This document shows positions 17,679-25,712 of a DNA stretch of 64,000 nt, piece by piece. The stretch is from the NCBI RefSeq assembly GCF_014205255.1, contig NZ_JACHNE010000001.1:4154001-4218000 (forward strand). Direction: 5' to 3'. Origin of the DNA: Streptomyces caelestis (GTDB lineage Bacteria > Actinomycetota > Actinomycetes > Streptomycetales > Streptomycetaceae). Below the pieces are notes generated by a model that saw nothing but the letters and a program-made list of their open reading frames with translations, searched no databases and was not told where the DNA came from. Position 1 is the stretch's first letter. Each line of letters opens with the position of its first letter. A program made the translations under genes and the position numbers.

Positions 17679-19043
17679 GTGGCCACCTGCCCCCCACACC
17701 CCTATCCCACTGCTCCCCTCACCGGCGCACCCACCGCCGACCCCCTGCGGCACGCCCACTGGTGGCAGCGCGCCTGGGTGCGTTACGGCGCGCTGACCAC
17801 GCTCCTCGCGATATCCGGCCTCGTCATCCTCGCCCTGGTCCGCGAAGAGACCGGTACGGAAGGGTTCCTGGTCGGGCTGGGGCTGGCCACGCTCCCGGTG
17901 CCCCTGCTCATGGCCGCGTTCCGCTGGCTGGACCGGGTCGAACCGGGCCCCTGGCGGAACCTGCTGTTCTGCTTCGCCTGGGGCGCCTGCGCGGCGGCGC
18001 TGATAGCGATCGTCGCCAACAGCTTCGCGACCAGATGGATAGCGACGGCGACGGCGGATCCGTCCCGCGCGGACACGCTGGGCGCGACCGTCATAGCCCC
18101 GGTGGTCGAGGAGACGGCCAAGGCGGCGGCTGTCCTACTGGTCTTCCTCTTCCGGCGCCGCGACTTCACCGGCATCCTCGACGGAGTGGTCACGGCCGGC
18201 GTCACCGCCACCGGCTTCGCGTTCACGGAGAACATCCTCTACCTGGGCACCGCCTTCGGCACCGACCAGCTCACCGGCGGCACCGGCATCGCCTCCGTCA
18301 CGGCGGCGACGTTCTTCGTGCGCATCATCATGTCGCCGTTCGCGCACCCGCTGTTCACCGTCCTCACCGGCATCGGCTTCGGCATCTCCGCGCTCGCGGC
18401 GGACCGCCAGCACGTCCGCCGTGTCGCCTTCCCGCTCTCCGGGCTGCTGCTCGCGATGGGCATGCACGCGATGTGGAACGGCTCGTCGACGTTCGGCGAG
18501 TACGGGTTCTTCGCCGTGTACGCGGCGTTCATGGTGCCCATCTTCGGGCTACTGACGTGGCTGGTGATCTGGACCCGGCAGCGGGAGCTGAAGACCGTAC
18601 GGGCGGAGCTGCCCGCCTACGCCGTGGCCGGGTGGCTGTCCCCGGTCGAGCCGTACGCGCTCGGCTCGATGCGGGCGCGGCGGATCGCCCGCCAGTACGC
18701 CCGCCGCCACGCGGGCAGGGCGGCGGCGCGGGAGGTCGCGCAGTACGAGGCGTACGCGACGTCCCTGGCGTTCCTGCGGCACCGGGGCCGCCGCGGCCGC
18801 GCCGGTGCCGACTTCGTCCTACGGGAACGAGAACTGCTGGGCGAACTGTGGCGGCGCCGGGAGGCGGCCCGCCCCGCCCTGGACTACGCCGCGCGGATCA
18901 CGGCCCCGCCGGTACCGGTGGCGGCCCCGCCCTGGCCGGTGCACGGGGCGTACGGGTACGGCTGTCCGACGACGCCGGCAATGCAGACGGCATCGACAGC
19001 GCCGTACCCGGCGTACCCGGCGTACAACCCGTACCGGTCGTAA
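17679..19043 (+). CDS. PrsW-family intramembrane protease
   Basis: A 454-residue polytopic membrane protein with about eight hydrophobic segments between residues 35 and 310. It carries the PrsW metal/glutamate motifs: VVEETAKAAAVLL near 150, FTENILYLG near 185, a histidine in SPFAHPLFTV, and GMHAMWN near 265. PrsW proteases cut membrane anti-sigma factors in Bacillus. The C-terminal 130 residues are a charged cytoplasmic tail rich in Arg/Ala, ending in Tyr-Pro-Ala repeats (PYPAYPAYNPY). The GTG at 17679 is preceded by AGGG. It is convergent with an aldo/keto reductase gene. Its substrate is unknown; membrane-bound anti-sigma proteins are plausible. Confidence 0.88.
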   Translation: MATCPPHPYPTAPLTGAPTADPLRHAHWWQRAWVRYGALTTLLAISGLVILALVREETGTEGFLVGLGLATLPVPLLMAAFRWLDRVEPGPWRNLLFCFAWGACAAALIAIVANSFATRWIATATADPSRADTLGATVIAPVVEETAKAAAVLLVFLFRRRDFTGILDGVVTAGVTATGFAFTENILYLGTAFGTDQLTGGTGIASVTAATFFVRIIMSPFAHPLFTVLTGIGFGISALAADRQHVRRVAFPLSGLLLAMGMHAMWNGSSTFGEYGFFAVYAAFMVPIFGLLTWLVIWTRQRELKTVRAELPAYAVAGWLSPVEPYALGSMRARRIARQYARRHAGRAAAREVAQYEAYATSLAFLRHRGRRGRAGADFVLRERELLGELWRRREAARPALDYAARITAPPVPVAAPPWPVHGAYGYGCPTTPAMQTASTAPYPAYPAYNPYRS

Positions 19044-19052
19044 CCGAGCCCA

Positions 19053-19088
19053 GCCGCCGGGGGCAGGAAAGCCCCAGCCCCCGGCGGC
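19053..19088. terminator. Bidirectional terminator hairpin
   Basis: GCCGCCGGGGGC (19053-19064) pairs with GCCCCCGGCGGC (19077-19088) between the convergent PrsW-like and aldo/keto reductase genes. Confidence 0.7.
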
Positions 19089-19101
19089 CCGGAGGAACCG
19101 C

Positions 19102-20055
19102 TCAGCCCGAAGCCTCCGAAGCCTCGGTAAGCCGCCCGATCTCCGCCTCCGTCAGCCTCAGCTCCCCCACCCCGACCAGCGCGGGCAGCTGCTCCACCGT
19201 CCGCGCGGAAGCGATCGGCGCCGCCACCGTCGGCTGCGCCGCGAGCCAGGCGAGGGCGACCGTGGCGACGGGGACGCCGTGGGCCGCGGCGATCTCGTCG
19301 AGGGAGTCGAGGACCCGGCGGCCCCGCTCGGTCTCCAGGTGCTTCGCGGCACCGCCCGCCCGCGCGCTGTCGACGGTCGTGCCGGGCCGGTACTTGCCGG
19401 TGAGGAAGCCCGAGGCGAGCGCGTAGTACGGCACAGCCGCCAGGCCGGTCCGCTCGGCGAGGTCCTGGAGTTCACCCTCGTAGGTGTCGCGGGAGACCAG
19501 GTTGTAGTGGGGCTGGAGGGCCACGTACCGGGCGAGCCCCTCGCGGTCGGAGAACTCCAGGGAGGCCCGCAGCCGCTCCGCGGAGATGTTGGAGGCGGCG
19601 ATGTACCGCACCTTCCCGGCCAGCACGAGTTCGTCGAGCGCACCGATGATCTCCTCCACCGGCACGTCGGGCTGGTCGAAGTGGGTGTAGTAGAGGTCGA
19701 TGTAGTCGGTGCCGAGGCGCCGCAGGGAGGCGTCGGCGGCGGCCTTGATGGTGGCGGCGGACAGGCCGCGGAACTCGGGGTGCTGGCTGACCTTCGTGGC
19801 GACGACGACGTCCGCGCGGTTGCCACGTGACGTGAGCCACTTGCCGAGGACGGTCTCGGACTCACCGCCCTGGTTGCCCTCGGCCCAGGCCGAGTAGGAG
19901 TCGGCGGTGTCGACGAAGTTGCCGCCGGCGGCCGTGTACGCGTCGAGGACGGCGAACGACTGTGCCTCGTCGGCGGTCCAGCCGAAGACGTTGCCGCCGA
20001 GGGCGAGCGGGAAGACCTCGAGGTCGGAGGAGCCGAGCTTGCGAAGAGACGTCAT
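19102..20055 (-). CDS. Aldo/keto reductase
   Basis: A 317-residue NADP-dependent oxidoreductase of the AKR barrel fold. The catalytic tetrad is visible: Asp in NFVDTADSYSAW with Tyr five residues later, Lys in VVVATKVSQH, and His in LYYTHFDQPD. The C-terminus has the cofactor-binding GASRT-like segment (APIASARTVEQL). Its closest relatives are general stress-type or L-glyceraldehyde-type reductases; the substrate cannot be assigned. The ATG at 20055 is taken as start; GGAG lies immediately before it, closer than usual, and a TTG lies four codons upstream. Confidence 0.9.
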   Translation of the reverse strand: MTSLRKLGSSDLEVFPLALGGNVFGWTADEAQSFAVLDAYTAAGGNFVDTADSYSAWAEGNQGGESETVLGKWLTSRGNRADVVVATKVSQHPEFRGLSAATIKAAADASLRRLGTDYIDLYYTHFDQPDVPVEEIIGALDELVLAGKVRYIAASNISAERLRASLEFSDREGLARYVALQPHYNLVSRDTYEGELQDLAERTGLAAVPYYALASGFLTGKYRPGTTVDSARAGGAAKHLETERGRRVLDSLDEIAAAHGVPVATVALAWLAAQPTVAAPIASARTVEQLPALVGVGELRLTEAEIGRLTEASEASG

Positions 20056-20136
20056 GCTCCGTGTCAACGGCCGTAGGGGAACGGCTCATTCCACAACAGG
20101 CGCAAAGTTCCCGCAAACACCGCTCCCCGCACAGGC

Positions 20137-21168
20137 TCAGACGTTCAGGCCCTTGCCCCGCAACCACGCCAGCGGGTCGACCCCGTTGGTGGACCCACCG
20201 GTGTGCACCTCCAGGTGCAGGTGCGCCCCGGTGACGTTGCCGGTCGCGCCCACGCGGCCGATGACGTCACCCGTGCTGACCTTCTGGCCGACACTGACGC
20301 CGATGGACGACTGGTGCGCGTACCAGATCTCGGTGCCGTCATCGAGGGTGAGGACCGTCTTGTAGCCGTACGACCCGTTCCAGCCCGCCTCGGTGATGGT
20401 GCCGCTGTGCACCGCCTTGATCGGCGTGCCGGTGGGGGCGGCGAAGTCGAGGCCGGTGTGGTAGCCGGAGGACCAGTAGGCGCCGGCCTGACCGAAGGTC
20501 GAGGTGATGGTGTACGCGGAGGTCGGCAGCGTGTACTGCTTGGCGAGGGCGGCGAGCCGCTCGGCCTCGGCCTTCTTCCGGGCCTCCTCCTCCGCCTTCT
20601 TCTTGGCTTCGGCGGCCTTGGCCTTGGCTTCCTTCTCCGCCTTGGCGACGGCCTCCGCGGCTGCCTTCTGGGCGGCTTCGGCGGCGTCCTGCGCGGCCTT
20701 GGTCTCGATCTGTTCCTGCTGGTGCTCGACCTGCGCCATGATCCGGGCGCGCAGCGCCTCACCGGCGCCGGAGGTGCCCTGCTCGGTGTCGGCGGCCGCC
20801 GTGGCGAGGTCGCTGAGCGGGGTGGCGGAGCCTTCGGGTGTTTCCTCGTCCGAGATGAGGGAACCCACCGAGGGCAGGTCCGCAACGGAGATCGACACCG
20901 GCGGCTTGCCGGTCTGTGCGCTGGCCATGCCGCCCGCGCCCACGGCGGCTATGACGCCGACGCCCAGGACGGTGGAACTGCGGGCGAGCCCGCCGCCGCG
21001 CTGCTTGGTGACGCGATGCCGGCCGCGGACGGGACGGATGGACTCCGCGGTGGGGTTCCATTCCTGGAACGGGCCCTCATCGGTGCGGTGACCGCCGTAG
21101 CCGAAAGTCTCGGTGTCGCGCTGGTTCGGCGCGGACGGGGCCGCGGAGGCAGGCCGGTTGGACGCCAC
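20137..21168 (-). CDS. LytM/M23 cell-wall peptidase
   Basis: A 343-residue exported zinc metallopeptidase of family M23. After a long, basic N-terminal extension (HRVTKQRGGGLARSSTVLGV) a hydrophobic segment at about 70-87 serves as signal or membrane anchor, ending at AQTG. A long Ala/Lys/Glu coiled coil (about 140-205) follows. The catalytic domain at about 215-343 carries the zinc ligands in YHTGLDFAAP and AHLHLEVHTG. The GTG start has AAGGAAAGGAG nine bases upstream. Its 5' leader contains a c-di-AMP riboswitch, so expression should respond to that second messenger, as known for other Streptomyces wall hydrolases. I recall the homologue as SCO4108. Confidence 0.93.
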   Translation of the reverse strand: MASNRPASAAPSAPNQRDTETFGYGGHRTDEGPFQEWNPTAESIRPVRGRHRVTKQRGGGLARSSTVLGVGVIAAVGAGGMASAQTGKPPVSISVADLPSVGSLISDEETPEGSATPLSDLATAAADTEQGTSGAGEALRARIMAQVEHQQEQIETKAAQDAAEAAQKAAAEAVAKAEKEAKAKAAEAKKKAEEEARKKAEAERLAALAKQYTLPTSAYTITSTFGQAGAYWSSGYHTGLDFAAPTGTPIKAVHSGTITEAGWNGSYGYKTVLTLDDGTEIWYAHQSSIGVSVGQKVSTGDVIGRVGATGNVTGAHLHLEVHTGGSTNGVDPLAWLRGKGLNV

Positions 21169-21194
21169 GTGGGCGTACTCCTTTCCTTCCTTCT

Positions 21195-21345
21195 CGCCTA
21201 CCGGGTTAGCTGACGGGTTCGGAGCAGGAAGGTCTCCTACGCGCGTATACCGGCCGTGCTTCCACGGCGGTCTACGCGCGATTCACCCCAAGTGGTGGTT
21301 CCCCGGTTCCCTTTCGGGATTCGGCGCGTGCGCACGGAGCCGCCT
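21195..21345 (-). ncRNA. ydaO (c-di-AMP) riboswitch
   Basis: The minus-strand leader of the M23 peptidase matches the ydaO/yuaA aptamer: AAGGGAACCGGGGAACCACC, then TTGGGGTGAATC, a variable arm, AGGAGACCTTCCTGCTCCGA, and the 3' signature ACCCGTCAGCTAACCCGGTA. The aptamer ends 27 bases before the start codon. In this class c-di-AMP binding generally turns expression off. Boundaries are estimated from the conserved segments. Confidence 0.88.
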
Positions 21346-21574
21346 TCTGTGACGGCTGGGACGACCGCGCTGCGTTATCGAACGTTAATAGACGCGCGGT
21401 GGGGATTCCAGCGATTCCACTTGATCATTAACCTTTTTCCCGCGGACCAACCTGCCACGACCGGCTTAAATCGGGCGAGTTGACCGCTTCCTAAGTGACT
21501 CACGAGTTTTGACGGTGTGTCAGTTGTTACGCGGAGCGGTGTGATGCACTCACCGACAGTAATGAGCAGCTCAG

Positions 21575-21620
21575 GAAAAACACCGAAGGCCGGAACCCTT
21601 TCGGATTCCGGCCCTCGGCC
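21575..21620 (-). terminator. Terminator downstream of tRNA-fMet
   Basis: On the minus strand, GGCCGGAATCCG and CGG-TTCCGGCC arms form a hairpin followed by TTCGGTGTTTTT, a classical intrinsic terminator just after the tRNA. Confidence 0.8.
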
Positions 21621-21625
21621 TTCAG

Positions 21626-21699
21626 TAGCGGGGACAGGATTTGAACCTGCGACCTCTGGGTTATGAGCCCAGCGAGCTACCGAGCTGCTCCACCCCGCG
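21626..21699 (-). tRNA. tRNA-fMet (CAT), initiator
   Basis: A 74-base cloverleaf with anticodon CAT. Initiator features are present: three consecutive G:C pairs at the base of the anticodon stem (GGGCTCATAACCC) and no Watson-Crick pair at position 1-72 (C opposite U). CCA is not encoded. Confidence 0.96.
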
Positions 21700-21739
21700 T
21701 CGTTGTGACTCCAGTGTACGCCATCCGCGGGACAGCTCG

Positions 21740-22370
21740 CGCACACCCGTGCTCAGCGGCCCGGGTGAGCGCGGCCGTCAGCCGGTCCTCGGCCTCGGCG
21801 TAGAGGTCGACGCCCTGGTGCCGGGCCGGCGATGTGGGCGGTGGCGGCGAGCGCGGCGTCGGCGTGCTGGAAGCCGCGGCAGGTCTCCTGGGTGACGCCG
21901 TCCCGGCAGGTGGCCTGCCCGGACCAGTACGCCGTCATCCGCTGCGGGGTGGCGAGACCGGAGCCGGGCACGGTGAGCGGCGCGGGGCCGTCCTTCTCCG
22001 GGTAGAAGTAGGCGGGCACGCGCTCCCGGAAAGCGCTCCAGGGCATGGCCCGCAGGCCCGGTGGGCGTCGAGGAAGACGGCGACGGCGATGACGGCGTCG
22101 GTCGCCACCGGGTCCACGCTGCCGGTGAACTCGGGGTTCGTGGCGGCGACTTCGGGGAGGCGGGCCGTGCCCAGCATGCCCTCGAAGCGCCGCACCCGCT
22201 CGGCGGGCCAGCCCCCGCCACGCGTGTGCCGCACGATCTCCGCGGTCCGGCTGGGCCCGGTCGACGAGGACGCCGGGGTGCGTGAAGGGCGCGTCGGCGG
22301 GCAGGGCCGGACCCATGGGGCGGGCGTCCGGGCCGGCGGCCCCGCAGGAGGAAGGCGAGGAGGGCGCGCG
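21740..22370 (-). pseudogene. Decayed alginate lyase-like gene
   Basis: Three frames must be joined to recover one protein. In order they contain ALPADAPFTHPGVLVDRAQ, then GGGWPAERVRRFEGMLGTA and NPEFTGSVDPVATDAVIAVA, then AMPWSAFRERVPAYFYPEKD with YWSGQATCRDGVTQETCRGF and HADAALAATAHIAG, and finally HQGVDLYAEAEDRLTAAL. The pattern QETCRxxxH followed by xxGxDLYxE is that of the alginate lyase/heparinase-like family (PF05426-type). At least three frameshifts make it non-functional. It lies directly upstream of the initiator tRNA. Exact ends are uncertain. Confidence 0.65.
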
Positions 22371-22522
22371 CGGGGAGCGGGGGCACGAGCAGGAGCGCTG
22401 TCGTACGTCGTCTCCCCGCTGCCTACATGCCCGCTGCCTCCGCGCTGTCGCACCGGCCCTGAAGGCAGGACGACCCGGGAGGCGGCGAGGGCGCAGGATC
22501 TGTTGGGCCGCTCGGCCCGCGC

Positions 22523-23662
22523 TCAGTGCGGCAGGTGGCGGTTCGGGGCCTTGGCCCGCTCCTCGTGCTCCGGGAGGACGACGACCTCCACCCCCGCGGC
22601 CGCCAGGACGCCGCTGCCGTCGGCCCCCGCCACGAAGGTGTCCGGCTCGCGCCAGGCCGTGACCACACGTCGTACGCCCGCGTCGAGGATCAGCCGGGCG
22701 CAGGGCGCGGGGCGGGAGGCCCGGCGGGCGCAGGGCTCCAGGCTGCTGTAGACCGTGGCGCCGGCGATCCTGGGGTCGGCCGGGTCGGTCTTCGCCAGGG
22801 CCGCCTCCTCGGCGTGCACGACCGGGTCGCCGCCCTCGCGGGAGTGGCCGCGGGCCAGTTCCGTGCCGTCGGCCGCGACCATCACCGCGCCGACGCTGAA
22901 CGCCGTGTCCGACGGCGGGCACTGGGCCGCCAGTTCGCAGGCGAGGGCCAGCCAGTGGTGGTCGGCGGCGACGGGGAGGGGGCCGGTGCCGGGAGCGGTG
23001 GGCTCGTAGCGCATGAGGACCACGTCCTCGATCCGCCGGGTCTCCAGCAGCCGGAGCCGGCCGGGCTGGTAGCCGCCGGGTCCGAAGAGGCGGGGTGCCC
23101 CGGGGTCGCCCACGAAGAGCGGGGCGAGGACCAGCTGGAGTTCGTCGGCCAGGCCCTGGGTGAGGAGCTGGGTGTGGATCAGGCCGCCGCCCTCGACCAT
23201 GAGCCGTCGTACGCCGCGGACGTCGTGCAGGTGGGTGAGGAGCCGCCGCCAGTCGAGGTCGGCGCCGAGGGGGACGACGTCGGTGGCATCGGTGGCGAGG
23301 CCGAGGGCACGGGCGCGTTCGGCGCCCTTGTCGGTGGTGTAGAGGACCTTCTCACCGCCGGTGTGCCAGAACTGTGCCGCCGGGTCGAGGTCGCCGGAGC
23401 CGCTGACGGTGACCTTGAGGGGGTACTCCGGCCGGCCGGCGGCCGCGCGGGCGGCTCGTCGCTCGGCGGAGTTGACCAGCAGGCGCGGGTTGTCGGCGCG
23501 GACGGTGCCGGCGCCGATCAGGATCGCGTCGACGGACGCCCGGACCTCGTCGACCCGGTCGAAGTCGGCCGGGCTGGACAGGAGCAGGCGTTCGGGACCG
23601 GTGTCGTCCAGGTAGCCGTCGAGGGAGACGGCGGCGGACAGCAGGACGTACGGGTGGGGCAT
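22523..23662 (-). CDS. RibD-like reductase-deaminase with permuted domains
   Basis: A 379-residue protein with both RibD activities in reversed order. The N-terminal half (1 to about 230) is a RibD_C/DHFR-like reductase (VLLSAAVSLDGYLDD, DAILIGAGTVRADNPRLLV, MVEGGGLIHTQLL). The C-terminal half (about 240-379) is a cytidine deaminase-type zinc domain with HAEEAAL and EPCARRASRPAPC, the three zinc ligands. In canonical RibD the deaminase comes first. It would act on the RibA product in pyrimidine conversion toward riboflavin or a derivative. The ATG has GGGAG six bases upstream. It is divergent from a MarR gene, with ribA beyond, all sharing a palindromic operator. Confidence 0.85.
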   Translation of the reverse strand: MPHPYVLLSAAVSLDGYLDDTGPERLLLSSPADFDRVDEVRASVDAILIGAGTVRADNPRLLVNSAERRAARAAAGRPEYPLKVTVSGSGDLDPAAQFWHTGGEKVLYTTDKGAERARALGLATDATDVVPLGADLDWRRLLTHLHDVRGVRRLMVEGGGLIHTQLLTQGLADELQLVLAPLFVGDPGAPRLFGPGGYQPGRLRLLETRRIEDVVLMRYEPTAPGTGPLPVAADHHWLALACELAAQCPPSDTAFSVGAVMVAADGTELARGHSREGGDPVVHAEEAALAKTDPADPRIAGATVYSSLEPCARRASRPAPCARLILDAGVRRVVTAWREPDTFVAGADGSGVLAAAGVEVVVLPEHEERAKAPNRHLPH

Positions 23663-23716
23663 CGACGCTCCCGGCTCGTGGAAACTCGTGGCGGACGGCG
23701 GACTGACCGGACGGGC

Positions 23717-23745
23717 TTGGTTCAAGTTTGAAACAAACCTACACT
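23717..23745. promoter_or_regulatory. Divergent promoter with MarR operator (site 1)
   Basis: TTGGTTCAAGTTTGAAACAA (23717-23736) is an imperfect palindrome with core TTCAA-N2-TTGAA. On the plus strand TTGGTT (23717-23722) and TACACT (23740-23745) form a 17-spaced promoter for marR with the operator filling the spacer, so binding would block polymerase. Confidence 0.65.
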
Positions 23746-23751
23746 GGAGGC

Positions 23752-24267
23752 ATGACGACTCGCTGGCTCACCCCCGAGGAGCAACGCGCCTGGCGCGCGT
23801 ACATCGCCGCCTCGCTGCTCCTGGAGGACGCGATCGACCGGCAGCTCCAGCAGGACGCCGGCATGCCGCACCTGTACTACTCCATCCTGTCCGTCCTGTC
23901 GGAGTCCCCGGAGCGGCGGCTGCGCATGACCGATCTCGCCGAGCGGCTGAAGATCACGCGCAGCCGGCTGACGTACGCGGTGACACGGCTGGAGAAGGAC
24001 GGCATGGTGCGGCGCGAGGCCTGCCGGTACGACAAGCGGGGCAGTATCGCGGCCCTGACCGACGACGGGTTCGCCGTACTGGACCGGGCGGCGCCCGGGC
24101 ATGTCGACACCGTGCGGAGCTTCCTGTTCGACCGGCTCAGCGAGGAGCAGGTGGGGCAACTGGAGGAGATCTCCATGGCGATCGCGCAGGGGCTCCAGGA
24201 GGACGGGACACGGCCGGCGTCGGACGACGTGCCGTGGCGACGGAGGTCCTCCACGGCCTGTTCGTGA
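23752..24267 (+). CDS. MarR-family regulator of the rib-like pair
   Basis: A 171-residue MarR protein. The helix-turn-helix is at about 60-85 (MTDLAERLKITRSRLTYAVT) and the wing includes EACRYDKRGSIAALT. N-terminal dimer helices begin WLTPEEQRAWRAYIAASLLL. The ATG at 23752 lies seven bases after the -10 box, with GGAGG only one base before it. One palindrome sits in its own promoter and two related ones lie just downstream, before ribA, so it probably represses itself, the RibD-like gene and ribA together. The inducer may be a flavin-related or heterocyclic metabolite, which is inference. Confidence 0.9.
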   Translation: MTTRWLTPEEQRAWRAYIAASLLLEDAIDRQLQQDAGMPHLYYSILSVLSESPERRLRMTDLAERLKITRSRLTYAVTRLEKDGMVRREACRYDKRGSIAALTDDGFAVLDRAAPGHVDTVRSFLFDRLSEEQVGQLEEISMAIAQGLQEDGTRPASDDVPWRRRSSTACS

Positions 24268-24294
24268 GGCACGTCACAACGCGCCGCGATCTCA

Positions 24295-24356
24295 TTGCTT
24301 CAAATTTAAAGCAAGAGTAGGGTTCCGGGCGTGGATCTGCTTCAAATCTGAAGCAG
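24295..24356 (+). promoter_or_regulatory. Two MarR operators before ribA (sites 2 and 3)
   Basis: TTGCTTCAAATTTAAAGCAA (24295-24314) and CTGCTTCAAATCTGAAGCAG (24337-24356) are near-perfect 20-base palindromes, 42 bases apart (four helical turns). They share the GCTTCAAAT-type half-site with site 1 at 23717 and precede ribA by 54 bases. Confidence 0.65.
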
Positions 24357-24409
24357 CCTGCAAGCCGACGGCTGTGCAGCCGAACAGGAACGGAACCCGG
24401 AGGCCCCGC

Positions 24410-25051
24410 ATGCCCGACACCCCCGCTGTCCTCGCCACCCCGCGCTCCCGCGTCCGGGTCCCGCTGCGCTTCCACGACGGCTACGAGGTCGACGCCGACG
24501 TCGTCACCTTCCACGGCCTGGCCGACGGCCAGGAGCACGTGGCCGTCGTCCTGGGCGAGCCCGGCCCGGTTCCGCTGGTGCGGCTGCACTCCGAGTGCCT
24601 GACCGGGGACGTGTTCGGCTCGGCCCGCTGCGACTGCGGTCCGCAGCTGCGCGAGGCCGTCGAGCGCATAGCCGAGCGCGGCGGCGTGCTCCTCTACCTC
24701 CGCCAGGAGGGCCGCGGCATCGGCCTCTACAACAAGCTCGACGCCTACGCCCTCCAGGACGAGGGCCTCGACACCTACGAGGCGAACGCGGCCCTGGGGC
24801 TGCCGGAGGACGCCCGCGACTACACGGCGGCGGCCCAGATGCTCCGGGCCCTGGGCATCGGCGAGCTGGACCTGCTCTCCAACAACCCCGACAAGGCCGC
24901 CCAGCTGCGCGACCTGGGCGTGGACGTCCGCGACCGCGTCCCCACGGGCGTCTTCACCACCGCGCACAACGTCCGCTACCTGCGCGCGAAGGTCCTCCAG
25001 ACCCAGCACACGCTGCCGCTCGCCGCGCTGTCGGGGCTCAGCGCGGGCTAA
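24410..25051 (+). CDS. ribA: GTP cyclohydrolase II
   Basis: A 213-residue GTP cyclohydrolase II that opens GTP to 2,5-diamino-6-ribosylamino-pyrimidinone 5'-phosphate, formate and pyrophosphate. Zinc ligands are in HSECLTGDVFGSARCDCG; the catalytic region reads LYLRQEGRGIGLYNKLDAYA. The Tyr of DAYALQ, equivalent to E. coli Tyr105, is present; its replacement by Met in one S. coelicolor paralogue is known to give a formylated product, so this enzyme should be canonical. GTP contacts SNNPDK and RVPT are intact. There is no fused RibB domain. The ATG has GGAGG seven bases upstream. Genomic separation from a normal ribB/ribE/ribH cluster suggests a specialised role. Confidence 0.93.
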   Translation: MPDTPAVLATPRSRVRVPLRFHDGYEVDADVVTFHGLADGQEHVAVVLGEPGPVPLVRLHSECLTGDVFGSARCDCGPQLREAVERIAERGGVLLYLRQEGRGIGLYNKLDAYALQDEGLDTYEANAALGLPEDARDYTAAAQMLRALGIGELDLLSNNPDKAAQLRDLGVDVRDRVPTGVFTTAHNVRYLRAKVLQTQHTLPLAALSGLSAG

Positions 25052-25084
25052 GCTTCCCGGCCCGGCCGGGCGCCGAACGAGGCG

Positions 25085-25109
25085 GCTTGCCCCTCGGCTC
25101 ATCGGGTAC
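25085..25109 (+). promoter_or_regulatory. SigB-type promoter candidate
   Basis: GCTT (25085-25088) and GGGTAC (25104-25109) are separated by 15 bases, matching the GNTT-N14-16-GGGTAC pattern recognised by SigB-like stress sigma factors. It lies 40 bases before the next MarR gene. Confidence 0.4.
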
Positions 25110-25149
25110 AGCCTTTGAAAGAGGGCGACCTCCGCAGTACCCGGAGCTT

Positions 25150-25692
25150 ATGGAAAGTGACCGTTTTGTGACCGATCTCGGCGGCCCCGGCGATCCCCGG
25201 GTGAGGGGACCGGGCGACGGGCCGGAGGCCGTCGCGGCACAGATAGCCGACGCCGTGGAGAGCCTGACGGCCCTGTGGTCGGACGCCGCCCAGGATGCGC
25301 CCCTGCGCCTGTCCCTGCACCAACTGCGGGCGCTGCGTGCCCTGGAGGCCGCGCCCGGCCTGAACCTGACGGCCCTGGCGGACCGGCTGGACATCGGCCT
25401 GCCCACGGCCAGTCGCCTCTGCGACCGCCTGGCGGCGGCCGGCCTCCTGGAACGCGCTCCGCACCCCGATACCCGCCGTGAGGTGCAGCTGTGGCTCACC
25501 CCACACGGACGGCATGTCCTGGGCGACGTCGCCGGCCGCCGGGCACAGGCCCTGGCCGCGGCGCTGGCGGCGATGGAACCGGCGGAACGGGTGGCGCTGA
25601 GCCGGGGGTTGCGGGGGTTTCTCGCGGCTCGGGACGCGGGGTTGCGCCGTGCCGGCGGGGCTGACGGGACCGACCCGGCCGACGGGCCGTAA
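25150..25692 (+). CDS. MarR-family regulator flanking the stressosome genes
   Basis: A 180-residue MarR regulator. The binding domain lies at about 55-120 (LSLHQLRALRALEAAPGLNL, TALADRLDIGLPTASRLCDR), and the wing has HPDTRREVQLWLT. It is clearly related to the MarR protein at 30.0 kb (both have SRLCDRL, RREVxL and ERVAL/KRVAL motifs), and the two flank the stressosome phosphatase genes. It is convergent with the RsbT-phosphatase fusion gene, ending about 20 bases away. The ATG at 25150 has GGAG nearby. A SigB-type promoter candidate upstream would place it in the stress regulon. Confidence 0.88.
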   Translation: MESDRFVTDLGGPGDPRVRGPGDGPEAVAAQIADAVESLTALWSDAAQDAPLRLSLHQLRALRALEAAPGLNLTALADRLDIGLPTASRLCDRLAAAGLLERAPHPDTRREVQLWLTPHGRHVLGDVAGRRAQALAAALAAMEPAERVALSRGLRGFLAARDAGLRRAGGADGTDPADGP

Positions 25693-25712
25693 CCGCGGAA
25701 AGCCGCGGAAGG

